DNA of 44,238 nt from an uncultured Aeromonadaceae bacterium (GCA_945957385.1 CAMFKP010000031.1:1-44238), one strand, 5' to 3'. Shown: positions 6,115 through 15,818, counted from the first letter of the stretch. Notes: generated by a model not told the origin, from the sequence alone. Translations and numbers: made by a program.

Positions 6115-7139
6115 CTTGCTGCCCTCCTCGTCAGATCCCCGAATGTGCTTTCCGCCTTCTGTACCTTGTGCGCTGTGCTTAGGTGTGAGTAGCGTTGCAC
6201 CATTGCCATACTTTTATGGCCCAGGTGGTCGGCAAGCTCTAGCAGGCTAGCCCCTGTCTTCGCCATGATGGAGGCGCTACTGTGCCGCAGGTCGTGAAAC
6301 CTGAAATTAGTTATCCCGGCATCGATTAGACAGGCTCGCCAAAGGTGATCGAACTCGCGGAAAGGGGCATTTAAGCGGCTGGAGTGTGGGAATAGATAGC
6401 CCTCGCCAATCTCCCGGAATGGCATCAACTCAGCGATCACCGCTGTGGTTAGCGCAAGGCTACGCTGCGATCCGTTCTTGGTTCGCTCCAATAGTGCGGT
6501 CTTGTGTTGAAAGTCGATGTCGCACCAGCGCAAGTTGATTAGCTCGCTTCGCCGGGCTCCAGTAGTCAGCGCCATGTGAATGAGTAGATGGAGGCGATCC
6601 CATTTGCTGCGGCTGGCGGCATCCAAAAGGGCGGCGATCTCGTCTTCAGATAGGAACCGGGTTCTAGCGTTGTCCTCGGTTTGCTGGCGGACTTCCCGGG
6701 CGGGGTTGTGCTTGGTGTCGTTCTCATCGTTGAACCACGCAAACACGGCAGACAGTGCGGCCTGATAGCGGTTTACTGTGGCCTGTGCCTTCTCATCCTT
6801 AAGCAATGAATCAAGGCCGTTTTTGACGTGCTGCCGGGTGATCTTGCCCACTGGCTTATCACCAAGGCGCTCAGACCACCAGCCGATCCGCTGAATAGCA
6901 GACCGATCCCGGCCCGTGTACTGGTCGAGATATTGCCTTGCAACTTCAGAAAATGAGGATGAATTGAGCGCAACGCTAGTCAAAGCGTCTGCTAGGTCTT
7001 CGGATGATGTAATACGGGCTAGGAAAAGCTCTGCATCTTTCTTGCGGGGGAATGTCCGGTCGATCTTTTGACCGTTGCGCATAAACTGAACGCGGTAGGT
7101 CTTACCGCGTTTACCGTCTACTGTTCTTACTTTTGCCAT
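6111..7139 (-). CDS. int: Tyrosine-type site-specific integrase
   Basis: A 342-aa integrase. The N-terminus (1-60) looks like an arm-binding domain, residues 65-150 like a SAM-like core-binding domain, and residues 160-330 form the catalytic domain with R196 (TTGARRSEL), K221, H282 and R285 (HDLRH), H308 (LGHKS) and Y317 (QRYSHL). It lies 117 bp from the intact tRNA-Leu, reading away from it, as usual for tRNA-targeted integrases. All catalytic residues are present, so the element may still be mobile. Confidence 0.95.
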   Translation of the reverse strand: MAKVRTVDGKRGKTYRVQFMRNGQKIDRTFPRKKDAELFLARITSSEDLADALTSVALNSSSFSEVARQYLDQYTGRDRSAIQRIGWWSERLGDKPVGKITRQHVKNGLDSLLKDEKAQATVNRYQAALSAVFAWFNDENDTKHNPAREVRQQTEDNARTRFLSEDEIAALLDAASRSKWDRLHLLIHMALTTGARRSELINLRWCDIDFQHKTALLERTKNGSQRSLALTTAVIAELMPFREIGEGYLFPHSSRLNAPFREFDHLWRACLIDAGITNFRFHDLRHSSASIMAKTGASLLELADHLGHKSMAMVQRYSHLSTAHKVQKAESTFGDLTRRAAR

Positions 7140-7154
7140 GATGGTTAAAACCTC

Positions 7155-7175
7155 TTTCGCGTTATTTCGCTTAAT
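7155..7175. promoter_or_regulatory. Candidate integrase arm-type sites, int side
   Basis: TTTCGC occurs at 7155-7160 and again in TTTCGCTTAAT at 7165-7175. The second is a near match to the TTTCGCTAAATT pair at the other end of the element. They lie between int and the att core. This is a proposal by similarity and position. Confidence 0.3.
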
Positions 7176-7227
7176 GGAGTGTTTTAACCGCAGCTTTGAA
7201 CTGTTACAGCGCCGCTTTCGCCACGCT

Positions 7228-7252
7228 AACCTGTTGACCAGACAGGTTTTTT
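7228..7252 (+). terminator. Plus-strand terminator between int and tRNA
   Basis: AACCTGT (7228-7234) pairs with ACAGGTT (7242-7248) and is followed by a T run on the plus strand. It would stop plus-strand transcripts leaving the element before they enter the tRNA in antisense. On the minus strand no T run follows, so it should not stop tRNA transcription from reaching int. Confidence 0.6.
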
Positions 7253-7255
7253 AAT

Positions 7256-7311
7256 TGGTGCCCAGGGTCGGACTCGAACCGACACGGTTTTACCCGGCGG
7301 ATTTTGAATCC
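7256..7311. repeat. attachment site (int side), within intact tRNA-Leu
   Basis: Identical over 56 bp to 126-181. This copy was brought by the element and restores the tRNA 3' half, from the anticodon arm to CCA. The crossover lies somewhere inside the identity block. Confidence 0.93.
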
Positions 7312-7340
7312 GCTGCGTCTACCGATTTCGCCACCTGGGC
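7256..7340 (-). tRNA. tRNA-Leu (anticodon CAA)
   Basis: The minus strand from 7340 reads GCCCAGG (acceptor 5' strand), then a D arm with the AATCGGTAGACGC pattern of type II tRNAs, an anticodon stem GCGGA/TCCGC enclosing TTCAAAA (anticodon CAA, codon UUG), a long variable arm, GGTTCGAGTCC in the T arm, CCTGGGC and an encoded ACCA. Length is 85 nt. The 3' part is duplicated at 126-181 because it is the target of the integrated element. Confidence 0.95.
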
Positions 7341-7383
7341 ACAGCCTGCGGTTGCCGTGAGGCCACCATCTGCAAGCGGGGCG

Positions 7384-7411
7384 ATTATACAAAGCTGTCA
7401 TCGCCACGCAA
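7384..7411 (-). promoter_or_regulatory. tRNA-Leu promoter
   Basis: On the minus strand, -35 TTGCGT (7406-7411), a 16 bp spacer and -10 TATAAT (7384-7389) are followed by CGCCCCGC, a G+C-rich discriminator typical of stringently controlled stable RNA promoters. The tRNA 5' end is about 40 bp further on. Confidence 0.75.
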
Positions 7412-7527
7412 ATGATTTTTTCAGCTTGCTCAATCGGTTGATGAAGAAATCGTCGATCTCGTCACTCCAGCCCGGGTGGCGTTTTGCGATACACTGACGC
7501 CCTGTTCCGCTGTTTGACAGGAAAATC

Positions 7528-8022
7528 ATGGCTCGTCACCCAAGAAAACCCAAGTCGGCCAAGGCCGCAACCGCTCCACAACCGGCCCCCATCCAGGCCG
7601 GCTTATTTCGCCGTCTCGGCGCCTGGGCTATCGATGCCCTGCTGGTCGGGGCCCTGCTCAGCCTGACACTGCTGCTGGGGCTGGGCTTGGCCCATCTCTG
7701 GCTGCCCGCTGGCAGCGATGGCCAGCGATGGCTGGCCGAACAACCCTGGTTCACGTTGCTGCTGGTGGCCGAAGTGATGGGCTATTTCCTGTGGAACTGG
7801 TGCCGGCATGGTCAGTCACCCGGCCTGCTGCTGTTGAAGCTGAAGGTGCAACGTGAAGATGGCAAGCTGCTGACCGTCTCCGGCGCCGTGACCCGCATGC
7901 TGACCAGCGCCTTCGGGCTGGGCAACCTGCTGGTGGTGCTGGATCAACGTCGCCGCGCCTTTCAGGATATCTGGGCCGACAGCGCCGTGATCGAGCTGGC
8001 ACCGCTGCGCCGTCGCCGCTAA
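7528..8022 (+). CDS. RDD family membrane protein
   Basis: A 164-aa protein with a basic, proline-rich N-terminus (residues 1-28) and an RDD-type domain: FRRLGAWAIDALLVGALL at residues 30-47 carries the R and D that name the family. Two or three hydrophobic segments follow (about 40-60, 75-92 and 125-140). RDD proteins are small inner-membrane proteins, some linked to ion or compatible-solute transport; the specific role here is unknown. It has a CAGGA ribosome site and ends before a strong shared terminator. Confidence 0.85.
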   Translation: MARHPRKPKSAKAATAPQPAPIQAGLFRRLGAWAIDALLVGALLSLTLLLGLGLAHLWLPAGSDGQRWLAEQPWFTLLLVAEVMGYFLWNWCRHGQSPGLLLLKLKVQREDGKLLTVSGAVTRMLTSAFGLGNLLVVLDQRRRAFQDIWADSAVIELAPLRRRR

Positions 8023-8041
8023 CGCACGCATTAGCCGACAA

Positions 8042-8068
8042 AAAAGGGCGTCATTACGACGCCCTTTT
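8042..8068. terminator. Bidirectional terminator between RDD and GNAT genes
   Basis: A long perfect stem (AAAAGGGCGTC and GACGCCCTTTT around ATTAC) with A and T runs on both sides. It lies between two converging genes and can serve both strands. Confidence 0.9.
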
Positions 8069-8123
8069 CTATGCGGTGCGAGTACGGTGACGCCGTATTA
8101 CATTGCTGCACATGGCCGCCGGA

Positions 8124-8624
8124 TTACGCCAGCGGGCAGGTCAACAGCGCAATCACCTCACCATCGCACTGCGGTTCGGCAAATCCCAAGCGTTGATAGA
8201 GCCGCCACGCCGGCAGATTATCGCGGTAGACCCGCAGCGTCGCGCGCTGCAATGAGTGCTGCCGTGTGGCTTCCTGCAGCAGCCGCGCAATCAACTGCTC
8301 TCCCCACCGTTCGCCCCGCCGTTGCGGCGTGATGATCAGACGCGCCAGATGGACGCGCCCGGGCTCCGGGAAGAACAGCTGGCCAAAGCCCAGCGCCTGG
8401 TCATCCTGCATCAGCCACCAACTGTTACCAGGGCGCGCCAAGGCCCCGGGCACCGCAAGCTGCGGTGCGACAAAATCCAGATGCGCCGCCAGTGCGTGAC
8501 CAGACAGCGGAAACGGCATCGCCGGCCCGCCCCAGCGCACGGCCGCCTCGGCATCCGGCACCCAGGCAACCAGCCGCTCCAGGCTGGCTGCACTGGCCGG
8601 CTCCAGACGCGGCGCATCGCTCAT
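8124..8624 (-). CDS. GNAT family N-acetyltransferase
   Basis: A 166-aa acetyltransferase. The acetyl-CoA binding motif A is visible around residues 105-135 (LARLIITPQRRGERWGEQLI), followed by LRVYRDNLPAWRLYQRLGF, the typical C-terminal beta-bulge motif. I chose the ATG at 8622-8624, which overlaps the lptG stop (ATGA); longer frames run into lptG. The substrate cannot be told from sequence. It is the last gene of the lptF-lptG transcription unit. Confidence 0.85.
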   Translation of the reverse strand: MSDAPRLEPASAASLERLVAWVPDAEAAVRWGGPAMPFPLSGHALAAHLDFVAPQLAVPGALARPGNSWWLMQDDQALGFGQLFFPEPGRVHLARLIITPQRRGERWGEQLIARLLQEATRQHSLQRATLRVYRDNLPAWRLYQRLGFAEPQCDGEVIALLTCPLA

Positions 8625-9691
8625 CGCCGCCGCCCGAGTTGCCAGATGGCAAAGCCCATGAACAGTAAACTCGGCAACAGGGCACCAAGCAGCGGCGGCA
8701 CGGCATACACCAGGCTCATCGGCCCGAACACCTGGTTGGCGACATAGAAACCGAAGCCGAGGATCACCCCGGCGACGATCCGTGCCCCCATCGGCACCGA
8801 GCGCAACGGGCCGAACACAGTACTGGCGGCCAGCAGCATCATGGCGATGACCGACACCGGCGCCACCAGCTTGCGCCACAACTCCAGTTCATAGCGTTCG
8901 GCCTTCTGACCGTTGTCATGCAGGTAACGGATGTAGTCATACAGACCGCTGGCCGAAAGTTCATCCGGTGCCACCGACACCACATCCAGCTTGTCCGGCG
9001 TTAGCGCCAGCGACCAGAACTCCTCGCCATGACGCTCACTGCGCACTTTTTCATGCTCATTGAAAAAGGTGCGCTGCACATCCTGCATCACCCACTGCCC
9101 CTGACGGTAGATGGCACTGGCCGCCTTGGCCGTCTCCTGCAGCTCGGGACGCTCACCGAAACGGTAGCGGGTGATATCGCGCAGCGTGCCATCGCGCAGC
9201 ACACTGCCGATGTGGATAAAATCCCGCTGCTCACGGATCCAAACCCCTTGCGAGGAGACCGTCATCTGACCACCGGAACGGGCCATGGTCTTCATATCAT
9301 CGGCCTGCCGTTCGGTGATCGGCGCCAGGTATTCGCCCATCAGCATCACCAGCACCATCACGGGTAACGCCGTTTTCAGCACCGCGACGACAATATTGAA
9401 ACGCGAGCGCCCCACCGATTGCAGCACCACCAGCTCGGAGCTGGAGGCCAGCTGGCCCAGGCCGATGACGCCACCGAGCAGGGCGCCAATCGGGAAGAAC
9501 AGCACCAGCTCGCGCGGCATCGACAGCAGCACATACCAGCCTGCCGCGACGGCATCGTAATTGCCCTCGCCCACTTGCTTGAGCTGCTCGACATATTTGA
9601 TCAGCGCCGACAGTCCGACCAGCAACAGGGTACACAGCAAGATGGCCATCAAAACGCTGCGGCCAACATAACGATCGAGAATGCCAAACAT
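8621..9691 (-). CDS. lptG: LPS export ABC permease LptG
   Basis: A 356-aa inner-membrane protein, the usual length for LptG (YjgP/YjgQ family). Three N-terminal membrane segments (about 13-35, 60-80, 100-120), a periplasmic beta-jellyroll-like part (about 130-265) and three C-terminal segments (about 275-350) are visible. With LptF and LptB it pulls lipopolysaccharide from the inner membrane into the LptC-A-D bridge. The start (MFGILDRYVGRSV) overlaps the lptF stop by ATGA, showing translational coupling; lptB is not in this window. Confidence 0.96.
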   Translation of the reverse strand: MFGILDRYVGRSVLMAILLCTLLLVGLSALIKYVEQLKQVGEGNYDAVAAGWYVLLSMPRELVLFFPIGALLGGVIGLGQLASSSELVVLQSVGRSRFNIVVAVLKTALPVMVLVMLMGEYLAPITERQADDMKTMARSGGQMTVSSQGVWIREQRDFIHIGSVLRDGTLRDITRYRFGERPELQETAKAASAIYRQGQWVMQDVQRTFFNEHEKVRSERHGEEFWSLALTPDKLDVVSVAPDELSASGLYDYIRYLHDNGQKAERYELELWRKLVAPVSVIAMMLLAASTVFGPLRSVPMGARIVAGVILGFGFYVANQVFGPMSLVYAVPPLLGALLPSLLFMGFAIWQLGRRR

Positions 9692-10797
9692 CAGGCCTTG
9701 CCTCCCTTGATGCGCAGCCGCAGCCGATTGGCCCAGCGGGTGCCAGCCAGATTCAGCGGTAACGCCAGCAACAACAGGAACGCCAGCGGCACGCTGTGCA
9801 GACCTGGCCAGGCCGGCAGGCTGCCGCGTTCCAGCGCCGACTTGGCCGCCGACAACAACAGGAAGTAACTCAGATAGATCAACACCGCCGGCAGCAGCTT
9901 GGCGTAACGCCCCTGCCGCGGATTGACCATCGCCATCGGCACCACGATCAGCGTCAGCACCGGGATCGACAACGGCAACGCCAGCCGCCATTGCCACTCG
10001 GCACGCGCCTTCGGATCCGGGCTGGCCAGCAGCTCTTCATTACTCCAGGTGGTGACCTTGCGCCGTGACGAGACCACCTCGCGCCCCTCGATGCGCGCCT
10101 GATATTCACCAAACTCGGAGATCTTGAACTCGCCCTTGGCATTGGGTCCTTCGTAGCGCCGGCCATCGCTGAGCGTCAGCCACTGGATGCCCTGGGCATC
10201 ATGGGCGATGTGGCCGGTATCGGAGATCACCACGCTCGGCCCCTCGTCACCCTTGCCTTGTTGCAGCACATACAGGCGATTGAGCTGCTTGTTCTCCTTG
10301 CCTTCCAGCCCTTCGAGATACGCCACGACCCGGCCATCATCCAGATTGATGAATCGCCCGCTGTCGAGCGCGAACAGGCCGGGATCGGCCTTGGCTTCAT
10401 CCAGTACCTCGGTTTGCCGGCGTTCCGCCCATGGCGTCAGCCACATGGTATTGAATGCGGCGACCAGCGTCGTCAGCAGCGCCAGCGCCAGCGCGGAGCG
10501 CATGATCCACTCCGGACCTATGCCCACCGCCCGCATCACCGTCATCTCGCTCTCGGCATACAGGCGGCCGTGAGCAAACAGGATGGCAATAAACAGGCTC
10601 AACGGCAGGATCAGCATCGCCATGCTCGGCACATTCAGCGCCAGCAACTCGCTGACCAGCTGGGTCGGCACCGAACCGCGGGCGGCGCGGGCCAAAAAAC
10701 GGATAAAGCTCTGACTGAGGAAAATCATCAGCAGTATGCCCAGCACCGCCACCTGGGTTTTGACTGTCTCACGGAAGATATAACGGGAAAGAATCAC
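9691..10797 (-). CDS. lptF: LPS export ABC permease LptF
   Basis: A 368-aa permease starting at GTG 10795-10797, where the protein aligns with the E. coli start (ILSRYIFRETVKTQ). An upstream in-frame ATG would add an implausible tail across the promoter region. It has the LptF pattern: three N-terminal helices, a periplasmic domain (about 125-260) and C-terminal helices with VVPMAMVNPRQGR near residue 285. It is divergent from pepA with 177 bp between them, as in E. coli. Confidence 0.96.
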   Translation of the reverse strand: MILSRYIFRETVKTQVAVLGILLMIFLSQSFIRFLARAARGSVPTQLVSELLALNVPSMAMLILPLSLFIAILFAHGRLYAESEMTVMRAVGIGPEWIMRSALALALLTTLVAAFNTMWLTPWAERRQTEVLDEAKADPGLFALDSGRFINLDDGRVVAYLEGLEGKENKQLNRLYVLQQGKGDEGPSVVISDTGHIAHDAQGIQWLTLSDGRRYEGPNAKGEFKISEFGEYQARIEGREVVSSRRKVTTWSNEELLASPDPKARAEWQWRLALPLSIPVLTLIVVPMAMVNPRQGRYAKLLPAVLIYLSYFLLLSAAKSALERGSLPAWPGLHSVPLAFLLLLALPLNLAGTRWANRLRLRIKGGKA

Positions 10798-10862
10798 GCT
10801 GGCCTCTGGGAAAACTTGTAATTTCAAGCAAATCGCTAAAAAATAGAGTCCAAAATTGCATT

Positions 10863-10912
10863 TTGGCATATTTTGCCAAGGCAACCCGGTCGTTTCTTGG
10901 CCAGTTGGCCAG
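10863..10912. promoter_or_regulatory. Repeats in the lptF-pepA control region
   Basis: An inverted repeat TTGGCA/TGCCAA (10863-10879) and a direct repeat of TTGGCCAG (10897-10904 and 10905-10912) lie between the two divergent starts. In E. coli PepA itself binds DNA and represses its own operon, so these could be PepA operators. This is inference; no binding motif for this organism is known to me. Confidence 0.3.
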
Positions 10913-10974
10913 TCACGTCTCGCCCCATTATCGAATAAACCTCGCACTTTGTCTTTATGGACCAAGGAGTCTTC

Positions 10975-12477
10975 ATGGAGTTCAGCGTAAAAAGCGGCAG
11001 CCCCGAGAAACAGCGCAGTGCCTGTATCGTCGTCGGCGTCTTCGAACCCCGCCGCCTCTCCAGCGTGGCCGAACAACTCGACAACATCAGCGAAGGTTAC
11101 CTGAGCTCATTGCTGCGCCGCGGTGATCTGGAAGGCAAACCGGGCCAGATGTTGTTGCTGCATCAGGTACCGGGTGTCCTCTCCGAGCGCGTCCTGCTGG
11201 TAGGGTGTGGTAAAGAGCGCGAGCTCGACGAACGCCAGTTCCGCCAGATCATGCAAAAGACCATCAATACGCTGAACGAAACCGGCTCGATGGAAGCGGT
11301 CTGCTTCCTGACCGAACTGCATGTCAAAGGCCGAGACACCTATTGGAAAGTGCGTCAGGCCGTTGAGACGACCCAGTCCTGCCTCTACAGCTTCGATCAG
11401 TTCAAGACCAACAAGGCCGAACTGCGTCGCCCGCTGCGCAAGCTGGTGTTCAATGTGCCGACCCGTCGCGAGCTGCCCACCGGCGAGCGCGCCATCGCCC
11501 ACGGCCTGGCCGTGGCCCACGGCGTCAAGGTGTGCCGTGACGTCGCCAACATGCCGCCGAACATCTGTACCCCAGCCTACCTGGCGTCCCAGGCGCGCCG
11601 TCTGGCCGATGCCTATCCGAACCTGACAACCCGCGTCATCGGCGAGCAACAGATGGCCGAGCTCGGCATGCACTCCTATCTGGCCGTCGCCCGCGGCTCG
11701 GAAAACGAAGCGATGATGTCGGTGATCGAGTACAAAGGCCACCCGGACGCCAAGCCGATCGTACTGGTCGGCAAGGGGCTCACATTTGATTCTGGCGGTC
11801 TGTCGATCAAACCGGCCGATGGCATGGACGAGATGAAATATGACATGGGGGGCGCCGCCGCTGTGCTGGGGACCCTGCATGCCATCGCCGAGCTGAAGCT
11901 GCCACTGAACGTCATCGGCGTGCTGGCCGGTGCCGAAAACATGCCCGATGGCAAGGCCTACCGTCCGGGTGACATCCTGACCTCGATGTCCGGCCAGACC
12001 ATCGAAGTCCTGAACACCGATGCCGAAGGGCGCCTGGTACTGTGCGATGCGCTGACCTATGTCGAACGTTTCGAACCCGAGTGTGTCATCGATGTCGCGA
12101 CCCTGACCGGTGCCTGCGTCGTCGCCCTCGGTCACCACACCACCGGGCTGCTGGCCAATCACAACCCGCTGGCCCATGAGCTGCTGGGTGCCGCCGAACT
12201 CTCCGGTGACAAGACCTGGCGCCTGCCGTTGTGGGATGAGTATCAGGAGCAGCTGGAAAGCCCGTTTGCCGACATGGCCAACATCGGTGGCCGTCCCGGT
12301 GGGGCCATCACAGCGGCGGCGTTCCTGTCGCGCTTTGCCAAGAAGTACAACTGGGCGCACCTGGATATTGCCGGTACCGCCTGGAAGTCCGGCAAGGAGA
12401 AGGGCTCGACCGGCCGTCCGGTGCCGCTGCTGACCCAGTTCCTGCTGAGCCGGTCCGGCGTCGACCTCGGCGAATAA
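10975..12477 (+). CDS. pepA: Leucyl aminopeptidase PepA
   Basis: A 500-aa M17 aminopeptidase with two metal ions; it removes N-terminal residues from peptides in the cytoplasm. Metal and catalytic residues are in place: K267 and D272 in [12 protein letters not shown]290 in KYDMGGAA, and D349, E351 and R353 in NTDAEGRL. The start at [12 protein letters not shown] matches E. coli and has AAGGAG 5 bp upstream; an ATG 18 bp earlier is less likely. E. coli PepA is also a DNA-binding protein (XerB/CarP) in cer recombination and carAB control. holC and valS follow closely. Confidence 0.97.
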   Translation: MEFSVKSGSPEKQRSACIVVGVFEPRRLSSVAEQLDNISEGYLSSLLRRGDLEGKPGQMLLLHQVPGVLSERVLLVGCGKERELDERQFRQIMQKTINTLNETGSMEAVCFLTELHVKGRDTYWKVRQAVETTQSCLYSFDQFKTNKAELRRPLRKLVFNVPTRRELPTGERAIAHGLAVAHGVKVCRDVANMPPNICTPAYLASQARRLADAYPNLTTRVIGEQQMAELGMHSYLAVARGSENEAMMSVIEYKGHPDAKPIVLVGKGLTFDSGGLSIKPADGMDEMKYDMGGAAAVLGTLHAIAELKLPLNVIGVLAGAENMPDGKAYRPGDILTSMSGQTIEVLNTDAEGRLVLCDALTYVERFEPECVIDVATLTGACVVALGHHTTGLLANHNPLAHELLGAAELSGDKTWRLPLWDEYQEQLESPFADMANIGGRPGGAITAAAFLSRFAKKYNWAHLDIAGTAWKSGKEKGSTGRPVPLLTQFLLSRSGVDLGE

Positions 12478-12507
12478 TGGAGCGGCGGTCACTCCGCCGA
12501 ACAACGG

Positions 12508-12957
12508 ATGAAACAGGCGACTTTCTACCTGCTGGATGACGATGCGACCTGGACCACGCTGGTCTGCCAGCTGGTCACCGAACGCTATCAGCGCGGTCAG
12601 ACACTGTTCGTGCTGGCTGCGGATAGCGGCATGGCCGAAGCGCTCGACGAGCAGCTGTGGCAACAGGATGCGGCCAGTTTTGTCCCCCATGGCCTCTCGG
12701 ACGAACCGACGGTCGGCATGGCGCCGGTCGAGATCGGTGTCCAGGGGCCGCGCCGCAGTCGCCAGCTGCTGATCAACCTGGCGCCACATGCACCGGCATT
12801 TGCCGGACGCTTCGCCGAAGTGATAGATTTTGTCCCCACTGACGAAACCCGCAAACAGCTGGCCCGCGAGCGCTACAAGCACTATCGCGCCGCCGGCTTC
12901 ACGCTGCAGACCCTGCCCGCCCCGGCGGCGCAGCCGTCGTCCAACGAGACTGACTGA
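12508..12957 (+). CDS. holC: DNA polymerase III chi subunit
   Basis: A 149-aa protein with the HolC start (KQATFYLL) and the PVEIG and LINLAPHAP segments of the family. Chi joins the clamp loader to single-strand binding protein in the replisome. It sits between pepA and valS, two bases before the valS start, the same order as in E. coli. Confidence 0.95.
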   Translation: MKQATFYLLDDDATWTTLVCQLVTERYQRGQTLFVLAADSGMAEALDEQLWQQDAASFVPHGLSDEPTVGMAPVEIGVQGPRRSRQLLINLAPHAPAFAGRFAEVIDFVPTDETRKQLARERYKHYRAAGFTLQTLPAPAAQPSSNETD

Positions 12958-12959
12958 AC

Positions 12960-15818
12960 ATGGAAAAGACGTTTAACCCGAATGCCATCGAACAGGCGCT
13001 GTACCAGCACTGGGAAGCCCAGGGCTATTTCAAGCCCCACGGCGATACCAGCCAGGACGCCTATTGCATCATGCTGCCGCCGCCGAACGTAACCGGCAGC
13101 CTGCACATGGGACATGCCTTCCAGCAGACCATCATGGATGCCCTGACCCGTTACCAGCGCATGCTCGGCAAGAACACGCTGTGGCAGGCCGGTACCGACC
13201 ACGCCGGTATCGCCACCCAGATGGTGGTGGAGCGCAAGATCGCCGCCGAAGAGGGCAAGAGCCGCCACGACTATGGCCGTGATGCGTTCATCGACAAGAT
13301 TTGGCAATGGAAGGAAGAGTCAGGCGGCACCATTACCCGCCAGATGCGCCGTCTCGGCACCTCGGTGGACTGGGATCGCGAGCGTTTCACGATGGATCCG
13401 GGCCTCTCCGCCGCAGTGCAAGAGGTGTTCGTCCGCCTGTATGACGAAGATCTGCTCTACCGCGGCAAGCGTCTGGTGAACTGGGATCCGAAGTTGCGCA
13501 CCGCCATCTCCGACCTGGAAGTCGAGAACAAGGAAGTGAAGGGCCACATGTGGCATCTGCGCTATCCGCTGGCCGATGGCGAACAGACCCGCGATGGCGA
13601 GCACTTCCTCGTCGTCGCCACCACCCGCCCGGAAACCCTGCTCGGTGACACCGCCGTCGCGGTCAATCCCGAGGATCCGCGCTACAAGAACCTGATCGGC
13701 AAGTTCATTGCCCTGCCGTTGACCGGCCGCCGCATCCCGATCATCGGCGACGAACACGCCGACATGGAGAAGGGCACCGGCTGCGTGAAGATCACCCCGG
13801 CCCACGACTTCAATGACCATGAAGTCGGCAAGCGCCACGCGCTGCCGATGATCAACATCTTCACCCTCGACGCCCATATTCGCGCCGAGGCCGAGGTACT
13901 GGACTCCAGCGGCCATCCGAGCCAAGCCTATGACGCCGCGCTGCCGGCGGAGTTTGCCGGCCTCGAACGTTATGCCGCGCGCAAGGCCATCGTCGCCAAG
14001 CTCGAGGAACTGGGGCTGCTGGCCGAGATCAAGGAACATGTGCTGCAACAGCCGTACGGCGACCGTGGCGGTGTACCGATCGAGCCGATGCTGACCGACC
14101 AGTGGTATGTGCGGGCCGGCGTACTGGCCAAGCCGGCCATCGAGGCCGTCGAGGATGGCCGCATCCAGTTCGTGCCGAAGCAGTACGAAAACATGTACTT
14201 CTCCTGGATGCGCGACATCCAGGATTGGTGTGTCTCCCGTCAGCTGTGGTGGGGCCACCGCATTCCGGCCTGGTACGACGAGAGCGGCAAGGTCTACGTC
14301 GGCCGCGATGAGGCCGAGGTGCGCGCCAAGTACAGCCTGAGCGCCGATCTGGCGCTGCGTCAGGACGAAGACGTGCTCGACACCTGGTTCAGCTCGGCAC
14401 TGTGGACCTTCTCGACACTGGGCTGGCCGGAACAGACCCCGGATCTGAGCACCTTCCACCCGACCGATGTGCTGGTCACCGGCTTCGACATCATCTTCTT
14501 CTGGGTCGCCCGGATGATCATGATGACGATGCACTTCATGAAGCACCCCGACGGCACGCCGCAAGTTCCGTTCAAGACCGTCTACGTCACCGGCCTGATC
14601 CGCGACGAAGAGGGTCAGAAGATGTCGAAATCCAAGGGCAACGTCCTGGATCCGCTGGATATGATCGATGGCATCAGCCTGAGCGATCTGCTGGAGAAGC
14701 GCACCGGCAACATGATGCAGCCGCAGCTGGCCGAGAAGATCGCCAAGCGCACCGAAAAGCAGTTCCCGGACGGCATCGAAGCCCACGGCACCGATGCGTT
14801 GCGCTTCACGCTGGCCGCGCTGGCCAGCACAGGCCGCGACATCAACTGGGACATGAAGCGCCTCGACGGTTACCGCAACTTCTGCAACAAACTGTGGAAC
14901 GCCAGCCGCTACGTGCTGATGAACACCCAGGAGCACGACTGCAGCCCGGCCGCCGCCGGCGATTACAGTCTGGCCGACCGCTGGATCCAGTCCCAGCTGC
15001 AGCTGACGATCCGCGACGTGCGTCAGGCGATGGACAGCTACCGCTTCGACCAGGTGGCCGCCGCGCTGTACGAGTTTATCTGGAACCAGTTCTGTGACTG
15101 GTATCTGGAGCTGACCAAGCCGGTACTGTGGAACGGCACCCCGGCCCAGCAACAGGCCACGCGCCACACCTTGGTGACGGTGCTGGAAACCCTGCTGCGT
15201 CTGGTCCACCCGCTGATGCCGTTCATCAGTGAAGAGATCTGGCAAAACGTCGCGCCACTGGCGGACGTCGGCTTCCAGGCCGGCGATACCCTGATGCTGC
15301 AAGCCTACCCGGCATTCGATGCGGCGCGGGTCGACGAGGCCGTGCTGGCCGACCAGGAGTGGGTCAAGCAGTTCATCGTCAGCATCCGCAACATCCGCGC
15401 CGAGATGAACGTGGCGCCGAGCGTGCCGCTGACCGTGCTGCTGAAGGCCGATGCCGTCGATGCCGCCCGTGCTGCCGCCAATGCCGCGACCCTGAAGTCG
15501 CTGGCCAAGCTGGAGTCGATCTCCGTGCTGGCCGACGGCGAAGCGGCACCGGTGGCCGTCACCAAGCTGATTGGCGCCACCGAGCTGCTGATCCCGATGG
15601 CGGGTCTCATCGACAAGGCCGCCGAGCTGGCGCGTCTGGACAAGGAGATCGCCAAGCTGACTCAGGAGTGCGGCCGCATCGAAGGTAAACTCGGCAACGA
15701 CGCCTTCGTGGCCAAGGCACCGGAAGCGGTGATCGCCAAGGAGCGTGAGAAGCTCGGCGACTACCAGCTGCAACTGACCAAGCTCAAGGAGCAGCAGGAG
15801 ACGATTCGGGCGCTGTAA
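12960..15818 (+). CDS. valS: Valyl-tRNA synthetase
   Basis: A 952-aa class Ia synthetase. The HIGH-type motif is HMGH (49-52) in [12 protein letters not shown], and KMSKS is at 554-558. The editing domain lies between (about 190-340, with [13 protein letters not shown]), the anticodon-binding domain follows, and the C-terminal coiled coil is visible from about 885 to 950. Length and motif positions match E. coli ValS. A terminator follows directly. Confidence 0.98.
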   Translation: MEKTFNPNAIEQALYQHWEAQGYFKPHGDTSQDAYCIMLPPPNVTGSLHMGHAFQQTIMDALTRYQRMLGKNTLWQAGTDHAGIATQMVVERKIAAEEGKSRHDYGRDAFIDKIWQWKEESGGTITRQMRRLGTSVDWDRERFTMDPGLSAAVQEVFVRLYDEDLLYRGKRLVNWDPKLRTAISDLEVENKEVKGHMWHLRYPLADGEQTRDGEHFLVVATTRPETLLGDTAVAVNPEDPRYKNLIGKFIALPLTGRRIPIIGDEHADMEKGTGCVKITPAHDFNDHEVGKRHALPMINIFTLDAHIRAEAEVLDSSGHPSQAYDAALPAEFAGLERYAARKAIVAKLEELGLLAEIKEHVLQQPYGDRGGVPIEPMLTDQWYVRAGVLAKPAIEAVEDGRIQFVPKQYENMYFSWMRDIQDWCVSRQLWWGHRIPAWYDESGKVYVGRDEAEVRAKYSLSADLALRQDEDVLDTWFSSALWTFSTLGWPEQTPDLSTFHPTDVLVTGFDIIFFWVARMIMMTMHFMKHPDGTPQVPFKTVYVTGLIRDEEGQKMSKSKGNVLDPLDMIDGISLSDLLEKRTGNMMQPQLAEKIAKRTEKQFPDGIEAHGTDALRFTLAALASTGRDINWDMKRLDGYRNFCNKLWNASRYVLMNTQEHDCSPAAAGDYSLADRWIQSQLQLTIRDVRQAMDSYRFDQVAAALYEFIWNQFCDWYLELTKPVLWNGTPAQQQATRHTLVTVLETLLRLVHPLMPFISEEIWQNVAPLADVGFQAGDTLMLQAYPAFDAARVDEAVLADQEWVKQFIVSIRNIRAEMNVAPSVPLTVLLKADAVDAARAAANAATLKSLAKLESISVLADGEAAPVAVTKLIGATELLIPMAGLIDKAAELARLDKEIAKLTQECGRIEGKLGNDAFVAKAPEAVIAKEREKLGDYQLQLTKLKEQQETIRAL

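Larger units (their letters stand above)
126..7311. mobile_element. Integrated satellite-like element in tRNA-Leu
   Basis: The boundaries are two perfect 56 bp direct repeats (126-181 and 7256-7311) matching the 3' part of tRNA-Leu; one repeat belongs to the element, giving a unit of 7,130 bp. A tyrosine integrase gene lies next to the intact tRNA. All accepted genes are on the minus strand: integrase, small coupled proteins, an AlpA-like regulator, a RepA-type helicase, an iteron origin, a LexA-controlled promoter and a DUF5681 protein. No virion structural, lysis, large-terminase or transfer genes are present. The architecture resembles gram-negative phage-inducible islands and minimalist satellites; an integrative plasmid-like element is the main alternative. 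Confidence 0.85.

Noticed and set aside
126-7311. Complete prophage or conjugative element
   Set aside because: No capsid, portal, tail, lysis, large terminase, relaxase or type IV secretion genes can be found in the element.
9692-9997. N-terminal extension of LptG
   Set aside because: It would overlap lptF by 100 codons with a low-complexity sequence; MFGILDRYV matches the family start.
10957-10974. PepA start six codons earlier (MDQGVF)
   Set aside because: AAGGAG is placed for the ATG at 10975, and the family begins MEFSVKSG.
11107-12882. 591-codon minus-strand frame opposite pepA and holC
   Set aside because: Antisense shadow of two well-identified genes; no family features or ribosome site.
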